From: Shewanella sp. UCD-KL12
GTDB lineage: Bacteria > Pseudomonadota > Gammaproteobacteria > Enterobacterales > Shewanellaceae
DNA length: 64,000 nucleotides
Assembly (NCBI RefSeq): GCF_001957125.1
Contig: NZ_MPHJ01000001.1
Span: 1-64,000 of the forward strand
Reading direction: 5' to 3'
The notes below the pieces were generated by a model that worked only from the letters and a program-made list of their open reading frames with translations, was not told the DNA's origin and searched no databases. The first letter of the stretch is position 1. Each line of letters starts with the position of its first letter. The position numbers and the translations under genes were made by a program. This document shows, in pieces, positions 26,789 to 35,432 of this stretch.

Positions 26789-27166
26789 ATCTTTGCTCCC
26801 TTTAAGGTGACTGCTCGCTACACTCTTCGTTCATATCTACATCTTGGTTCATATCTACATCTTGGTTCATATCTACATCGCTCATGTTTACAAGGCGTGC
26901 CAACTCCCCTGAGCATCGACCACTATCAATATCTAATACTGCTTATTGAGGCTTTAATATATCTTTGTTCCCTTTAAGGTGACTGCTCGTTACACTTTTC
27001 GTTCATGCCTACATCGTTCATATCTACATCTTCGTTCATGACTACATCGCTCATGTTTACAAGGTGAGCCAATTTCCCCTGAGCATCGACCACTATCAAT
27101 ATCTAATACTGCTTTTTGAGGCTTTAATATATCTTTGAGCTCTTTAAGGTCACTGCTCGCTACACT
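26713..27166. repeat. Three tandem copies of a gene start plus promoter (about 166-169 bp units)
   Basis: Unit A (26713-26878) holds the first 25 or so codons of the isochorismatase gene plus its SD and upstream DNA. Unit B (26879-27047) and truncated unit C (27048-about 27166) are diverged copies of the same stretch. In B and C the start codon ATG is replaced by ATA and six bases are inserted, but GCTTTAAnATATCTTTG, CCCTTTAAGG and CTGCTCG are retained. Unit A also contains a smaller array, TTCATATCTACATCTTGG, repeated nearly three times. Confidence 0.88.
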
Positions 27167-27431
27167 ATTGCTTTTCTGCTCTCATATTCCCATACACTTT
27201 TAGTCTAATTAGCGTCAGTGACTGGATAGCTTTGACTGAAAGTCGGTCAACGAAAACCTTGCGCTACATTTGTGCGAACTATGAATAGTTGCACTCGTTT
27301 GGTGCATTTATATTCGTGCATAATTTAGGTGTGTGACATAAGTGTTTAAAATATATTGTTTTATTTAGTTGGCCTAATGATTGAATAGTTAAAGTTAGGA
27401 TAAAAAAGCATTTATATTTTTGGAGGTCAGA

Positions 27432-27770
27432 ATGAAACTGGTCAGCGCTATCATTAAACCGTTCAAGTTGGACGATGTCCGCGAAGCCATTGCCGGAGTG
27501 GGTATAGAGGGAATGACGGTCACCGAAGTGAAAGGTTTCGGTCGTCAAAAAGGACACACTGAGCTTTATCGAGGCGCAGAGTATCAGGTGGATTTTCTTC
27601 CAAAAGTAAAATTAGAGATTGCAACCAAAGCTGAAAACCTTGAGTTGCTGATCGAGTCAATTACCAATGCAGCACGTACAGGCAAGATTGGTGATGGCAA
27701 AATTTTTGTAACTGACCTCGATCAGGCTATTCGTATTCGTACGGGTGAGTCAGACAGCGAAGCACTTTAA
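27432..27770 (+). CDS. glnK: P-II nitrogen regulatory protein
   Basis: This 112-aa P-II trimeric signal protein senses 2-oxoglutarate, ATP/ADP and glutamine status. Visible features are MKLVSAIIKPFKLDDVREA, the T-loop GHTELYRGAEY with the uridylylation Tyr51, and the C-terminal GKIFVTDLDQAIRIRTGE nucleotide-binding loop. The ATG at 27432 is chosen because GGAGG lies six bases upstream. It precedes amtB by about 10 bases, the classic glnK-amtB pair in which GlnK plugs the channel. A weak sigma-54-like match (TTGGCC, then TTGA at the -12 position, 27369-27384) lies upstream but lacks the canonical -12 GC. Confidence 0.95.
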   Translation: MKLVSAIIKPFKLDDVREAIAGVGIEGMTVTEVKGFGRQKGHTELYRGAEYQVDFLPKVKLEIATKAENLELLIESITNAARTGKIGDGKIFVTDLDQAIRIRTGESDSEAL

Positions 27771-27782
27771 GGGAGAGCAATG

Positions 27783-29033
27783 ATGGATGATTTAGCTAAT
27801 TTAGGCGCTACGGTATCTGAACTCAGGTTTGCGCTAGATACATTTTACTTTTTAATCTCGGGCGCACTGGTTATGTGGATGGCTGCAGGTTTTGCCATGT
27901 TAGAAGCAGGCTTGGTCCGCTCTAAGAACACCACTGAAATATTAACTAAAAACGTGTGTCTCTACTCTATCTCCTGTGTGATGTTTCTGATTGTGGGTTA
28001 CAACATCATGTATGTTGATAATGGCGAAGGAGGCTGGTTACCTTCTATTAGTACCTTAATTGGTAGCCAGGCTGAAGGGGCTGATCATGCGCTTGAATCT
28101 GATTTCTTTTTCCAAGTTGTTTTTGTTGCAACGGCAATGTCTATTGTTTCAGGCGCCGTTGCTGAGCGTATGAAACTTTGGGCTTTTCTCGCATTTTCTG
28201 TTGTGATGACAGGGTTTATTTATCCAGTTGAAGGGTATTGGACATGGGGCGGTGGTTTCCTGTCTGAGGCTGGATTTGTTGATTTCGCCGGTAGTGGTAT
28301 CGTTCATATGGCTGGTGCGGCTGCAGCGATTGCCGGCGTCCTTTTACTTGGGGCTCGTAAAGGTAAGTATGGCCCTAATGGACAAGTTAATCCCATTCCT
28401 GGTTCAAACTTACCTATGGCTACACTCGGTATGTTTATTTTATGGATGGGCTGGTTTGGCTTTAATGGTGGCTCTCAGTTATTGGTGTCAGACGCTGAAA
28501 ATGCGACTGCAGTGGCTAAAATCTTTCTCAATACCAATTCAGCAGCAGCATTTGGTGCAGTATCAGCATTGATTGTATGCAAAATGGTGTGGGGCAAGGC
28601 GGATTTAACTATGATCCTTAATGGAGCATTGGCGGGCCTAGTGGCTATCACTGCGGATCCTTTATCGCCATCAATCGCTTTTGCTGGTGTGATAGGACTG
28701 CTCTCTGGCGGCCTAGTTATATTCTCAATTGTAGCATTGGATAGATTTAAGATTGATGATCCAGTAGGTGCAATCTCTGTTCATGGTGTAGCTGGTTTCT
28801 TCGGTTTGATGTTAGTACCGCTGTCGAATGCTGACGCGACAGTGTTAGGCCAACTTTATGGTGCTGGAGTGATATTTGCTTGGGTCTTTGCTGCATCATT
28901 TGCCACTTGGTATGCCTTGAAGTTAACTATGGGGATCCGTGTTACCGAAGAGGAAGAGTACAAGGGGATGGATGCATCAGATTGTGGTATCGATGCATAC
29001 CCAGAGTTTGTCTCCATTAAGAGCGCTCGATAA
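27783..29033 (+). CDS. amtB: Ammonium transporter AmtB
   Basis: This 416-aa inner-membrane channel protein carries the Amt signatures: WMAAGFAMLEAGLVRSKN early, the twin-histidine pair in SGIVHMAGA and ISVHGVAGFFG, and WMGWFGFNGGS. About eleven hydrophobic segments are evident. It moves ammonium/ammonia under nitrogen limitation and is gated by GlnK. Two adjacent ATG codons occur; the second (27783) gives better spacing to GGGAGAG. A strong terminator follows, so glnK-amtB is a two-gene operon. Confidence 0.96.
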   Translation: MDDLANLGATVSELRFALDTFYFLISGALVMWMAAGFAMLEAGLVRSKNTTEILTKNVCLYSISCVMFLIVGYNIMYVDNGEGGWLPSISTLIGSQAEGADHALESDFFFQVVFVATAMSIVSGAVAERMKLWAFLAFSVVMTGFIYPVEGYWTWGGGFLSEAGFVDFAGSGIVHMAGAAAAIAGVLLLGARKGKYGPNGQVNPIPGSNLPMATLGMFILWMGWFGFNGGSQLLVSDAENATAVAKIFLNTNSAAAFGAVSALIVCKMVWGKADLTMILNGALAGLVAITADPLSPSIAFAGVIGLLSGGLVIFSIVALDRFKIDDPVGAISVHGVAGFFGLMLVPLSNADATVLGQLYGAGVIFAWVFAASFATWYALKLTMGIRVTEEEEYKGMDASDCGIDAYPEFVSIKSAR

Positions 29034-29056
29034 ACCTCTTTTATTGCTGAATAAAC

Positions 29057-29083
29057 AAACAGGGCATTATGCCCTGTTTTTTT
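29057..29083 (+). terminator. Terminator of glnK-amtB
   Basis: AAACAGGGCA TTA TGCCCTGTTT forms a tight stem followed by a T7 run. Confidence 0.9.
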
Positions 29084-29119
29084 GTATTATAAGTACAATA
29101 GCAAGTATAGGGGGCTGTC

Positions 29120-29476
29120 ATGGGGTATGTAATTAAGCGAATCAAAGCCTGCTTGGCCATCGTTATAGCCGCTTTGCTAGTACTGCCTATCACTGCAAAT
29201 GCAGGAAAGATTGTGGTACGTAAATCCAGCGAGCCATTTGATGCTTTTGCCGTTAGAGATCAGGTACTACGTGAACATGAGTGGCAAGAAGCCTTAAGAA
29301 TGCAGCAGCAGATCCAGATATTACAGGCTTTGCCCATTGGTTGTATCTTAGTGCCTAGACCTTATGCTTATTACTCTTGTCAGGGAGCGTTCTATCGTCC
29401 TTATCAATATCAGAATCAAGATGTGTATATTCGTGTCGATGCAGTGGGCGAGCAGTCTGAGCTTAATGATGAGTGA
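29120..29476 (+). CDS. Small secreted protein of unknown function
   Basis: This 118-aa protein has a signal peptide (hydrophobic core AIVIAALLVLPITANA, cleavage after ANA), then a charged stretch (REHEWQEALRMQQQIQILQ) and a Tyr/Pro-rich end with two cysteines (GCILVP, YYSCQG). GGGGGCTGTC precedes the ATG. No family was recognised. It is 130 bases before the transglutaminase/TPR lipoprotein on the same strand, without a terminator between, so the two may be cotranscribed. Confidence 0.75.
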   Translation: MGYVIKRIKACLAIVIAALLVLPITANAGKIVVRKSSEPFDAFAVRDQVLREHEWQEALRMQQQIQILQALPIGCILVPRPYAYYSCQGAFYRPYQYQNQDVYIRVDAVGEQSELNDE

Positions 29477-29605
29477 TTTGTGATATTTTTACAGAGTGTC
29501 GTTAACGGTGCTCTTGTTAACTTTTTGTAACTTTTGTTTGCTACACATCTAAGCCCTATGGCGTAAGCTACACTTTAGGATATCGAAACTTGAGGGTTGA
29601 GACCT

Positions 29606-30772
29606 ATGGTGAAAATTCCATTTTTAGTAGGGGCTTTTTTACTCTTGTTACTTCAGGGCTGCAGCGCAACCCCTGAGCAGCAACAGCTGAAGAACATCGA
29701 GCAATACTTCTTTGATGAACACTTCGAAGCCGTCGATAACTTACCGCCTGCCGACACGCTATTATCACTTCCCAATACCGCAAAGAAAGAGATCGTTCAG
29801 CAATTTAGGCATGACACTGTACTTAGCAGTAATCGCATCTTACCTCATGAGTGGTTAGCGAATTATATTGATGCTGAGAATGGTGGCTTTGAATACCAAG
29901 ATAATGTCACAAGAACTGCAGCACAAACTTATGGCGATCGAGCCGGAAACTGCATGTCATTAGTGTTACTTACTGCGGCAATAGCTCGTGAGGTTGGGGT
30001 CGATGTGGAGTTTCAGGATATTGAGGTGCCGCCAGTATGGGATAAGCAGGGCAATTTTTATCTGATTAACGGTCATGTGAACTTGAGATTATTACCAAGG
30101 AGCAGTACAGACACTGTTTTTATTACTAAAAAAGCCATTCAGGTTGATTTCATGCCTGAAAGAGCAGTTCGAGCTTACCGTAAAATCAAGGTAGATAAAG
30201 ACACTGTATTGGCGATGTATTATAACAATGTCGCTGCCGAGTCTTTAGTCATTGGTGAGTATGATAAAGCGTATGCTTTGCTTAAATTAGGGATTAAGCA
30301 GAAAGCTAATTATGTACCAGCTTTAAATACTTTAGCTGTTCTTTATCGCTATAAGGGCTTAGATGATCAAGCTGAGCTTCTTTATAAATTGGCACTAGAT
30401 ATGAGTGCGGATAATATGAACGCATTATATAACTATGCCATTTTATTGGGATCGCAAGACAGGCTAGATGAGTGGGCTGAGGTACATAAAGTGCTTGAGT
30501 TAGAACGTATTAATAATCCCTACTATTACTTTGATATGGCACAGCAGGCCTATTTTGACAGAGAGTACCAAGATGCATTGCTTTGGTATAAACGGGCGGT
30601 GGATAAAGCGGATTATCGTCATGAGTTTTACTTTGGTCTCTCAAGAGCATATTGGGCAACGGGTGATGAACGTAGAGCGAAGAAAAACATGCAAAAGGCA
30701 TTAAGCCTGACGCGTGACGATGATAATAAAGTCCGGTATCAGGCTAAGTTAAACGCGATGAAAACCCACTAG
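29606..30772 (+). CDS. Lipoprotein with transglutaminase-like and TPR domains
   Basis: This 388-aa protein (ATG at 29606) has a lipobox (LLLQGC, Cys near 19). Residues about 95-160 resemble a transglutaminase-like cysteine-protease core: RAGNCMSLVLLTAAIAREVG supplies the Cys helix and INGHVNLRL the His strand. Residues about 210-385 hold at least four TPR units (AYALLKLGIKQKANYVPALN, LYKLALDMSADNMNALYNYA, and later ones). Such proteins may cleave or cross-link envelope proteins, but activity is unproven. A strong terminator follows. Confidence 0.83.
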   Translation: MVKIPFLVGAFLLLLLQGCSATPEQQQLKNIEQYFFDEHFEAVDNLPPADTLLSLPNTAKKEIVQQFRHDTVLSSNRILPHEWLANYIDAENGGFEYQDNVTRTAAQTYGDRAGNCMSLVLLTAAIAREVGVDVEFQDIEVPPVWDKQGNFYLINGHVNLRLLPRSSTDTVFITKKAIQVDFMPERAVRAYRKIKVDKDTVLAMYYNNVAAESLVIGEYDKAYALLKLGIKQKANYVPALNTLAVLYRYKGLDDQAELLYKLALDMSADNMNALYNYAILLGSQDRLDEWAEVHKVLELERINNPYYYFDMAQQAYFDREYQDALLWYKRAVDKADYRHEFYFGLSRAYWATGDERRAKKNMQKALSLTRDDDNKVRYQAKLNAMKTH

Positions 30773-30800
30773 CCCTTAAGGTGAGTATTGGTCTTATAAT

Positions 30801-30827
30801 AAAAAAGCACTCCTAGAGTGCTTTTTT
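30801..30827 (+). terminator. Terminator after the TPR lipoprotein gene
   Basis: AAAAAAGCACTC CTA GAGTGCTTTTTT is a 12-bp stem with a 3-base loop. Confidence 0.92.
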
Positions 30828-30840
30828 ATTTTCTGCCCTA

Positions 30841-31125
30841 AACCACCTACTTCAGTAAGTGGTTATCATCCATAGGCTTTGCCTGAAGTCGTTAATAGAG
30901 CCTTTTTATGCCGAACTTTGTGCAGAGGTTTAGTGAATAGTGCAGTGCAAGCTTCTAAATCAGTGCTGGAACTGTTCCATACATTTACCTGCATTCCCTG
31001 CCATCCATAGCGGTCAGTGATTTAGTAGAGCCTATAGGGATATATCAACGGCGACTTGCAGATGCTCAGTAACTAAAGCTCCCTTATAGGGAATCATTTT
31101 AAAGCCACCTTCTTCAGAAGGTGGA
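30841..31125. mobile_element. IS200/IS605-like palindrome-ended relic without a transposase
   Basis: Two near-identical hairpins lie in direct orientation about 265 bases apart: AACCACCTACTTCAGTAAGT followed by GGTT (30841-30864) and CCACCTTCTTCAGAAGGTGG (31105-31124, 9-bp stem). Subterminal imperfect hairpins in the same sense are the cleavage substrates of IS200/IS605 transposases, and TTAT/TTAC tetranucleotides flank them. No coding sequence survives between, so it is a non-autonomous (PATE-like) element or decayed remnant. It fills the 382-base gap between two converging genes. Confidence 0.6.
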
Positions 31126-31154
31126 TTACTTACTTTTTGGCAATGAAACCCATA

Positions 31155-32447
31155 TTATTTATTTAAAATCAGTGCCTCTTGCTGATAACTAAGCCTTGCC
31201 ATCTGCCCCTGATCTTTGAGTTCTAAGCCTTTTACTTTAAAAGGCGCACCTACGCCCGAGGCTAATATTAATTGGGGATCGAGCTTTAAAATTATGCTGG
31301 TGTTTTCAGGAGTCAGCCAGTCCGCAGATTCTGACTTTAGGATAATTTGATCATTACCAGCGCTGTCTGTTCCTGTTAGGTATCCTGATATGGCGAAGCG
31401 CCCAGGTTCTTCGATAGCTAAGTCAAAGGTGATATATGTAGGTACGTCCTCTTGCCACCCTGTGTTAGCGAGTGGCTGAATTTTAGCTGATGGAGCATAT
31501 TGCTTAAACACAGTTTTGACGGTTCTCTTTACCTCGAACCCATTGACCTTAGACTTCATATCTATCTGGATTTCTGTTAAGCCTGAGTTAGTTGCAGGCA
31601 TAGAGGAGGCCTCTGGTAGTTGTGCTATCCATCGACCGTTCATCGCGCTGATTTTTAATGGCTGATAGTGGCCATTTTCATGTTTTAGACTCGCCTGCGG
31701 GGTAAAGCTTGTGTTAGATCCAGAGAGTTGTAGATCGAGCTCAAGGGAGTTGGCAGAGTGAGGCAGTCTAGCTTGGCTACTGACTTTCAGTTTATAAGGA
31801 GATTGATTCTCTTTTACGTTGACTAGATAACTTGAGTTAACCGAAAGTGGTTGGCTGACTTTAAGTTGATATTGTCCTGGCTTGGCAGAAGCTGACATAG
31901 TTAATGCGCTTGAGTCATCATCGAGTCCAGCGGTTGCTAAGGCTTCAGGATCTGCCATTGAATGTATATAGGATGATGACTTGTTGACACTAGACTTATT
32001 ATCAATCTTGAAAAGCTGAATCTTGTCAGGTGTTATAGCCTTGCTGTGCTGTAACGCGCCAGTGCTAAAGTCGGCTCTTGGCGAGATCCGTATAACACTG
32101 GAACCTTGGCTAATGGCAAGGTTTACTCCGTTATTTAACTGGGCGCCTGAGACTGTTGTCCAGTATTCGTCACTACTGCTTGAGTGTTGGTTGACTGGGG
32201 CGGTTAATTTGAATGATGCAGAAGGCGTACTGATAAAGCTCAGCGCCTCTGTGTTGCTGTTTATGGGGGGAAGCTGAGGAGCTTCAATTTCATCAACACC
32301 ATAGTCATCAGGTTGCGGCGTTGATAACGAGGCTTGAGTAAAGCTTTGAATCTCGCTGTCCGGCGTGGTTGTCGTCTCTTCACCTTGGCAGCCGACTAGA
32401 ATCTGGGAGAGTGATAATGTTGCGAGTATCAATGTTAGGTTCTTCAT
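31155..32447 (-). CDS. DUF4785-like lipoprotein
   Basis: This 430-aa protein has a lipobox (SQILVGC, Cys near 20) and a beta-rich body suggesting several Ig-like modules: PGQYQLKVSQPLSVNSSYLV (about 190-210) and a last module with EEPGRFAISGYLTGTD, which resembles DUF4785 proteins. No catalytic motif was seen. It follows the secreted alpha/beta hydrolase gene by 12 bases, with its SD (AGGAGTCAGCA) directly after that stop, so the two form an operon. It may be the hydrolase's chaperone, anchor or partner, which is inference from context only. Confidence 0.72.
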   Translation of the reverse strand: MKNLTLILATLSLSQILVGCQGEETTTTPDSEIQSFTQASLSTPQPDDYGVDEIEAPQLPPINSNTEALSFISTPSASFKLTAPVNQHSSSSDEYWTTVSGAQLNNGVNLAISQGSSVIRISPRADFSTGALQHSKAITPDKIQLFKIDNKSSVNKSSSYIHSMADPEALATAGLDDDSSALTMSASAKPGQYQLKVSQPLSVNSSYLVNVKENQSPYKLKVSSQARLPHSANSLELDLQLSGSNTSFTPQASLKHENGHYQPLKISAMNGRWIAQLPEASSMPATNSGLTEIQIDMKSKVNGFEVKRTVKTVFKQYAPSAKIQPLANTGWQEDVPTYITFDLAIEEPGRFAISGYLTGTDSAGNDQIILKSESADWLTPENTSIILKLDPQLILASGVGAPFKVKGLELKDQGQMARLSYQQEALILNK

Positions 32448-32459
32448 TGCTGACTCCTA

Positions 32460-33317
32460 TTAAATATGGTTGCGGATCAAGCTATCGAGGTTAAAACAAG
32501 CTCGTCTGCTTTGTTGATGACTAAGTGGTTCTTTACCTGCTGTTTTCTGTTTATCTGTGAACCAAACTGTGCCTGCTGCACTTTGTGAACTGCACTCTAG
32601 AAAACCATCTGAACAGTCATCTAACCAATTCTGCGTGGTTTCAAGCGCCACCTGATATTGGTAGCCCGCACAGTAACTGTCACCATCCCAAATTGCTGAA
32701 TCAACATCTGAGCCAACAACGACTTCAAAAGGCTTGCCCAGTGATGGCCGGCTTTGTGTACCATTAAGCCAAGTGTCATTGTAGTAACTCATCCAGCCCA
32801 CTTGCTGTTGTTTTACTGCATCACTGCCGTAGCCTAATATCCAACCTAATGTTGTTTCAAAAACACTGCCTTGATTAACTGCGTCGGCCAAAGGTGTCCC
32901 GCCACTCGAGGGGGCAAGGGCGATCACCCGACTAGTCGCATTAATGATATCGATATAACGGCTATCCCAAGTTGGGTTGGATAGTATCCACCTGACAACA
33001 TTGCCACCGTTTGAGTGGGTGAGTAGCAGGAGGTTGTCGATATTTTTTGCTTGAATAAAGCTATGAAGTTGTGAGCTCAAGCAACCCGCAGCTGCTTCGT
33101 CCCACATATATTGGTCGAAATCACAATTTATCACTTGAAAGTTAGCTGGCGTGGAGATGCCTTGTCTAACTGAGTCGACAAATTCTCGAGTCCAGTAATC
33201 GGATGTTGCGTCGGTTTGATTTCCAGTGCCGTGAATAAAGGCTATGCCAGTTGTTGAGTAGGCTAATGGGCTGAATATAAACATGCCCAAGAGTATTAAC
33301 GTGTAATATGTCTTCAT
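32460..33317 (-). CDS. Secreted alpha/beta hydrolase (lipase/esterase-like)
   Basis: This 285-aa protein has a signal peptide (cleavage near PLAYS, residue 21) and an alpha/beta-hydrolase start with the oxyanion segment IAFIHGTGNQTD. The nucleophile elbow reads LLTHSNGGNVV, so Thr replaces the first Gly of the usual GxSxG (here T-H-S-N-G). Four or more cysteines (NCDF, GCLSS, YCAGY, DDCSDGFLECSS) suggest disulfides in an extracellular enzyme. The acid and His of the triad are not certain. It is the first gene of a two-gene unit with the DUF4785-like lipoprotein. The SD is AGAGATAACCCA. Confidence 0.83.
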   Translation of the reverse strand: MKTYYTLILLGMFIFSPLAYSTTGIAFIHGTGNQTDATSDYWTREFVDSVRQGISTPANFQVINCDFDQYMWDEAAAGCLSSQLHSFIQAKNIDNLLLLTHSNGGNVVRWILSNPTWDSRYIDIINATSRVIALAPSSGGTPLADAVNQGSVFETTLGWILGYGSDAVKQQQVGWMSYYNDTWLNGTQSRPSLGKPFEVVVGSDVDSAIWDGDSYCAGYQYQVALETTQNWLDDCSDGFLECSSQSAAGTVWFTDKQKTAGKEPLSHQQSRRACFNLDSLIRNHI

Positions 33318-34270
33318 TGGGTTATCTCTTATTTAATTTATGTTAATCAGGTAAGAGGTCTGATGTCAGACCTCTTTGCCCAACTTAGCGACTAGTAATT
33401 GAGCAATCAAGGTTAATTAGCACTGGTTAATGTACGTGGCGAGGTGTGATGTTTTAAACAAAAGCTGGGGTGTTGATGGTAGGGTGCTGTGGTACGCCTT
33501 GTTAATTTTTCGTGTTTAAAAATTAATTTGATAAAAGTGATATTTTCTCATCTAATTTACTCTTTATCTTTCATTCGGTGGGTTTTGCAGCGTAAATGTC
33601 TATGGATTTTCCACTTTGTAGTTTTTTGAATTGCACGTTTTAGCGCGTAAAGTATGCAGATGACGGCATGCATTAAGCTGGTTTTTAAGCGAGAATTAAC
33701 GCCAAAGTGAAGTGCGATGAGCGTTATTGCCTCAAATATAAGAGATGTGTGCTTCTACATTTAGAGCGGGCAAGTTCTGTATTAGGGAGTAGGTTAAAGC
33801 TGGGTTAAATAGCAGGGGGTTAAGCGACCCTATAGGCTAACTATCTGTGTGCGGTATTGAAGAAACTAGGCTCGATAATTTAATTCAGTAGCGAGTCATT
33901 GAGTAGACCAGTCCTAACACCTGCTCGTTTTGAGATAATATATGTGAGTCACTTTGGCGGGGATACCCATCAATCGAAATAGAACTCGTTTACCTTGTTA
34001 GTATATAAAATTAGTGTTTTATTCGTGTTTTTTTTGTTAAAGCGATAAAAGATACGCTCTGGTTTAAGTTAACTCCGCAGTTTAAACCCGCAAACTCTCA
34101 TTATAATTTAAAAAAACAAATTATTAATTTCATAAAAAACAAACAATTAAATAATATTTGTTGTTGTGGCTTATATCTTGTTGCAATCTTTACTAATACT
34201 GGATAAATTGAACTCAGTAGCGCAATAGAGAGAAATCTGTTTCAACGATAGCCGGAGTGAGCTAAATACC
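33318..34270. other. 953-base gene-free region upstream of aroG
   Basis: No convincing gene was found on either strand. Contents: a palindrome AAGAGGTCTGA TG TCAGACCTCTT at 33353-33375; an AT-rich inverted repeat TTAATTTTT/AAAAATTAA near 33501-33525; and a very AT-rich stretch near 34090-34170 just before the aroG promoter. It is unusually long for this gene-dense window and could hide a small RNA or decayed gene. Confidence 0.6.
34181..34209 (+). promoter_or_regulatory. Predicted sigma-70 promoter of aroG
   Basis: TTGCAA and TAAATT are separated by exactly 17 bases, about 60 bases before the aroG ATG, directly after a strongly AT-rich stretch. No clear TyrR or TrpR box was recognised. Confidence 0.45.
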
Positions 34271-35332
34271 ATGTATTACAAAAATGATGATGTTCGAATT
34301 AATAAAATCAAAGAGTTACTGCCACCAATCGCAATTCTTGAGCGATTTCCGGCGACTGAGAACGCATCGGCTACCGTTTTTAATGCGCGAGAGAGCATTC
34401 ACCAGATAATGAAGAAAAATGATGACCGCTTACTGGTTGTCATTGGTCCATGTTCAATCCATGATCCTAAAGCCGCTTTAGAGTATGGCCAGCGATTGGT
34501 TGCTTTACGTGAGCAATATAAAGATCAATTAGAGATTGTTATGCGGGTTTATTTTGAAAAACCTCGTACAACAGTAGGTTGGAAGGGATTGATTAATGAT
34601 CCCTACATGGATAATAGCTTTAAGCTAAATGATGGTTTGAGAACCGCGCGTAAACTTCTGCTCGATCTTAATGATTTGGGCATTCCTACAGCAGGTGAAT
34701 TCCTTGATATGATCACGCCGCAGTATGTGGCCGATCTGATGTGTTGGGGCGCGATAGGCGCAAGAACGACTGAGTCTCAAGTACATAGAGAGCTTGCATC
34801 GGGTTTATCATCTCCCGTCGGATTTAAAAACGGAACCGACGGTACAATCAAAGTAGCCATTGATGCTATTGGCGCCGCGAGTGCTCCCCATCACTTCTTG
34901 TCTGTGACTAAGTTTGGTCATTCTGCGATTGTAGAGACAAAAGGGAATACTGATTGCCATATCATTTTACGTGGTGGCAAAGAGCCAAACTATAGTGCTG
35001 AGCATGTTGATGCGATCAGTCAGCAGCTTGATAAAGCTGGTTTAGAGCAAAACATCATGATCGATTTCAGCCATGCAAATAGCTCAAAGCAGTTCAAGCG
35101 TCAGATGCTAGTTGGTGAAGATGTTGCTGCTCAAGTGTCTAATGGAAACCTTGGTATTTTCGGCGTAATGATTGAAAGTAATTTAATCGAAGGCCGTCAA
35201 GATTACGTTGAAGATCAGCCCTTATGTTATGGTCAAAGTATTACCGATGCATGTATTGGCTGGGACGATACAGAGTCTATCTTAGCGACTCTTAATGAAA
35301 GCGTAAAAGTACGCCGTAGCATTGTAAAATAG
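34271..35332 (+). CDS. aroG: DAHP synthase, phenylalanine-sensitive type
   Basis: AroG condenses phosphoenolpyruvate with erythrose 4-phosphate in the first step of aromatic amino acid synthesis. The 353-aa protein begins MYYKNDDVRINKIKELLPP, closely like E. coli AroG. It carries LLVVIGPCSIHDP (PEP/metal site), EIVMRVYFEKPRTTVGWKG, GARTTESQVHRELASGLSSP and IMIDFSHANSSKQ. The N-terminal extension that binds the feedback inhibitor is present. Assignment to the Phe-sensitive isozyme rests on that N terminus and could be tested only by phylogeny. It is monocistronic with its own promoter and terminator. Confidence 0.95.
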   Translation: MYYKNDDVRINKIKELLPPIAILERFPATENASATVFNARESIHQIMKKNDDRLLVVIGPCSIHDPKAALEYGQRLVALREQYKDQLEIVMRVYFEKPRTTVGWKGLINDPYMDNSFKLNDGLRTARKLLLDLNDLGIPTAGEFLDMITPQYVADLMCWGAIGARTTESQVHRELASGLSSPVGFKNGTDGTIKVAIDAIGAASAPHHFLSVTKFGHSAIVETKGNTDCHIILRGGKEPNYSAEHVDAISQQLDKAGLEQNIMIDFSHANSSKQFKRQMLVGEDVAAQVSNGNLGIFGVMIESNLIEGRQDYVEDQPLCYGQSITDACIGWDDTESILATLNESVKVRRSIVK

Positions 35333-35351
35333 TTGAGTAACACCAGATATT

Positions 35352-35379
35352 AAAAAAGGAGACCTAGGTCTCCTTTTTT
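35352..35379. terminator. Terminator of aroG
   Basis: AAAAAAGGAGACC TA GGTCTCCTTTTTT is nearly a perfect palindrome and could stop transcription from both sides, including from the small gene to its right. Confidence 0.9.
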
Positions 35380-35432
35380 AATATCTATTTGATAGACAGT
35401 AGCTATTAGAACTAACCTTACAGCTACTTAAA

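Noticed and set aside
27369..27386. Sigma-54 promoter of glnK-amtB
   Set aside because: TTGGCC and the 10-base spacing fit, but the -12 element is GA rather than GC and no clear NtrC sites were seen. Too weak to list as a feature.
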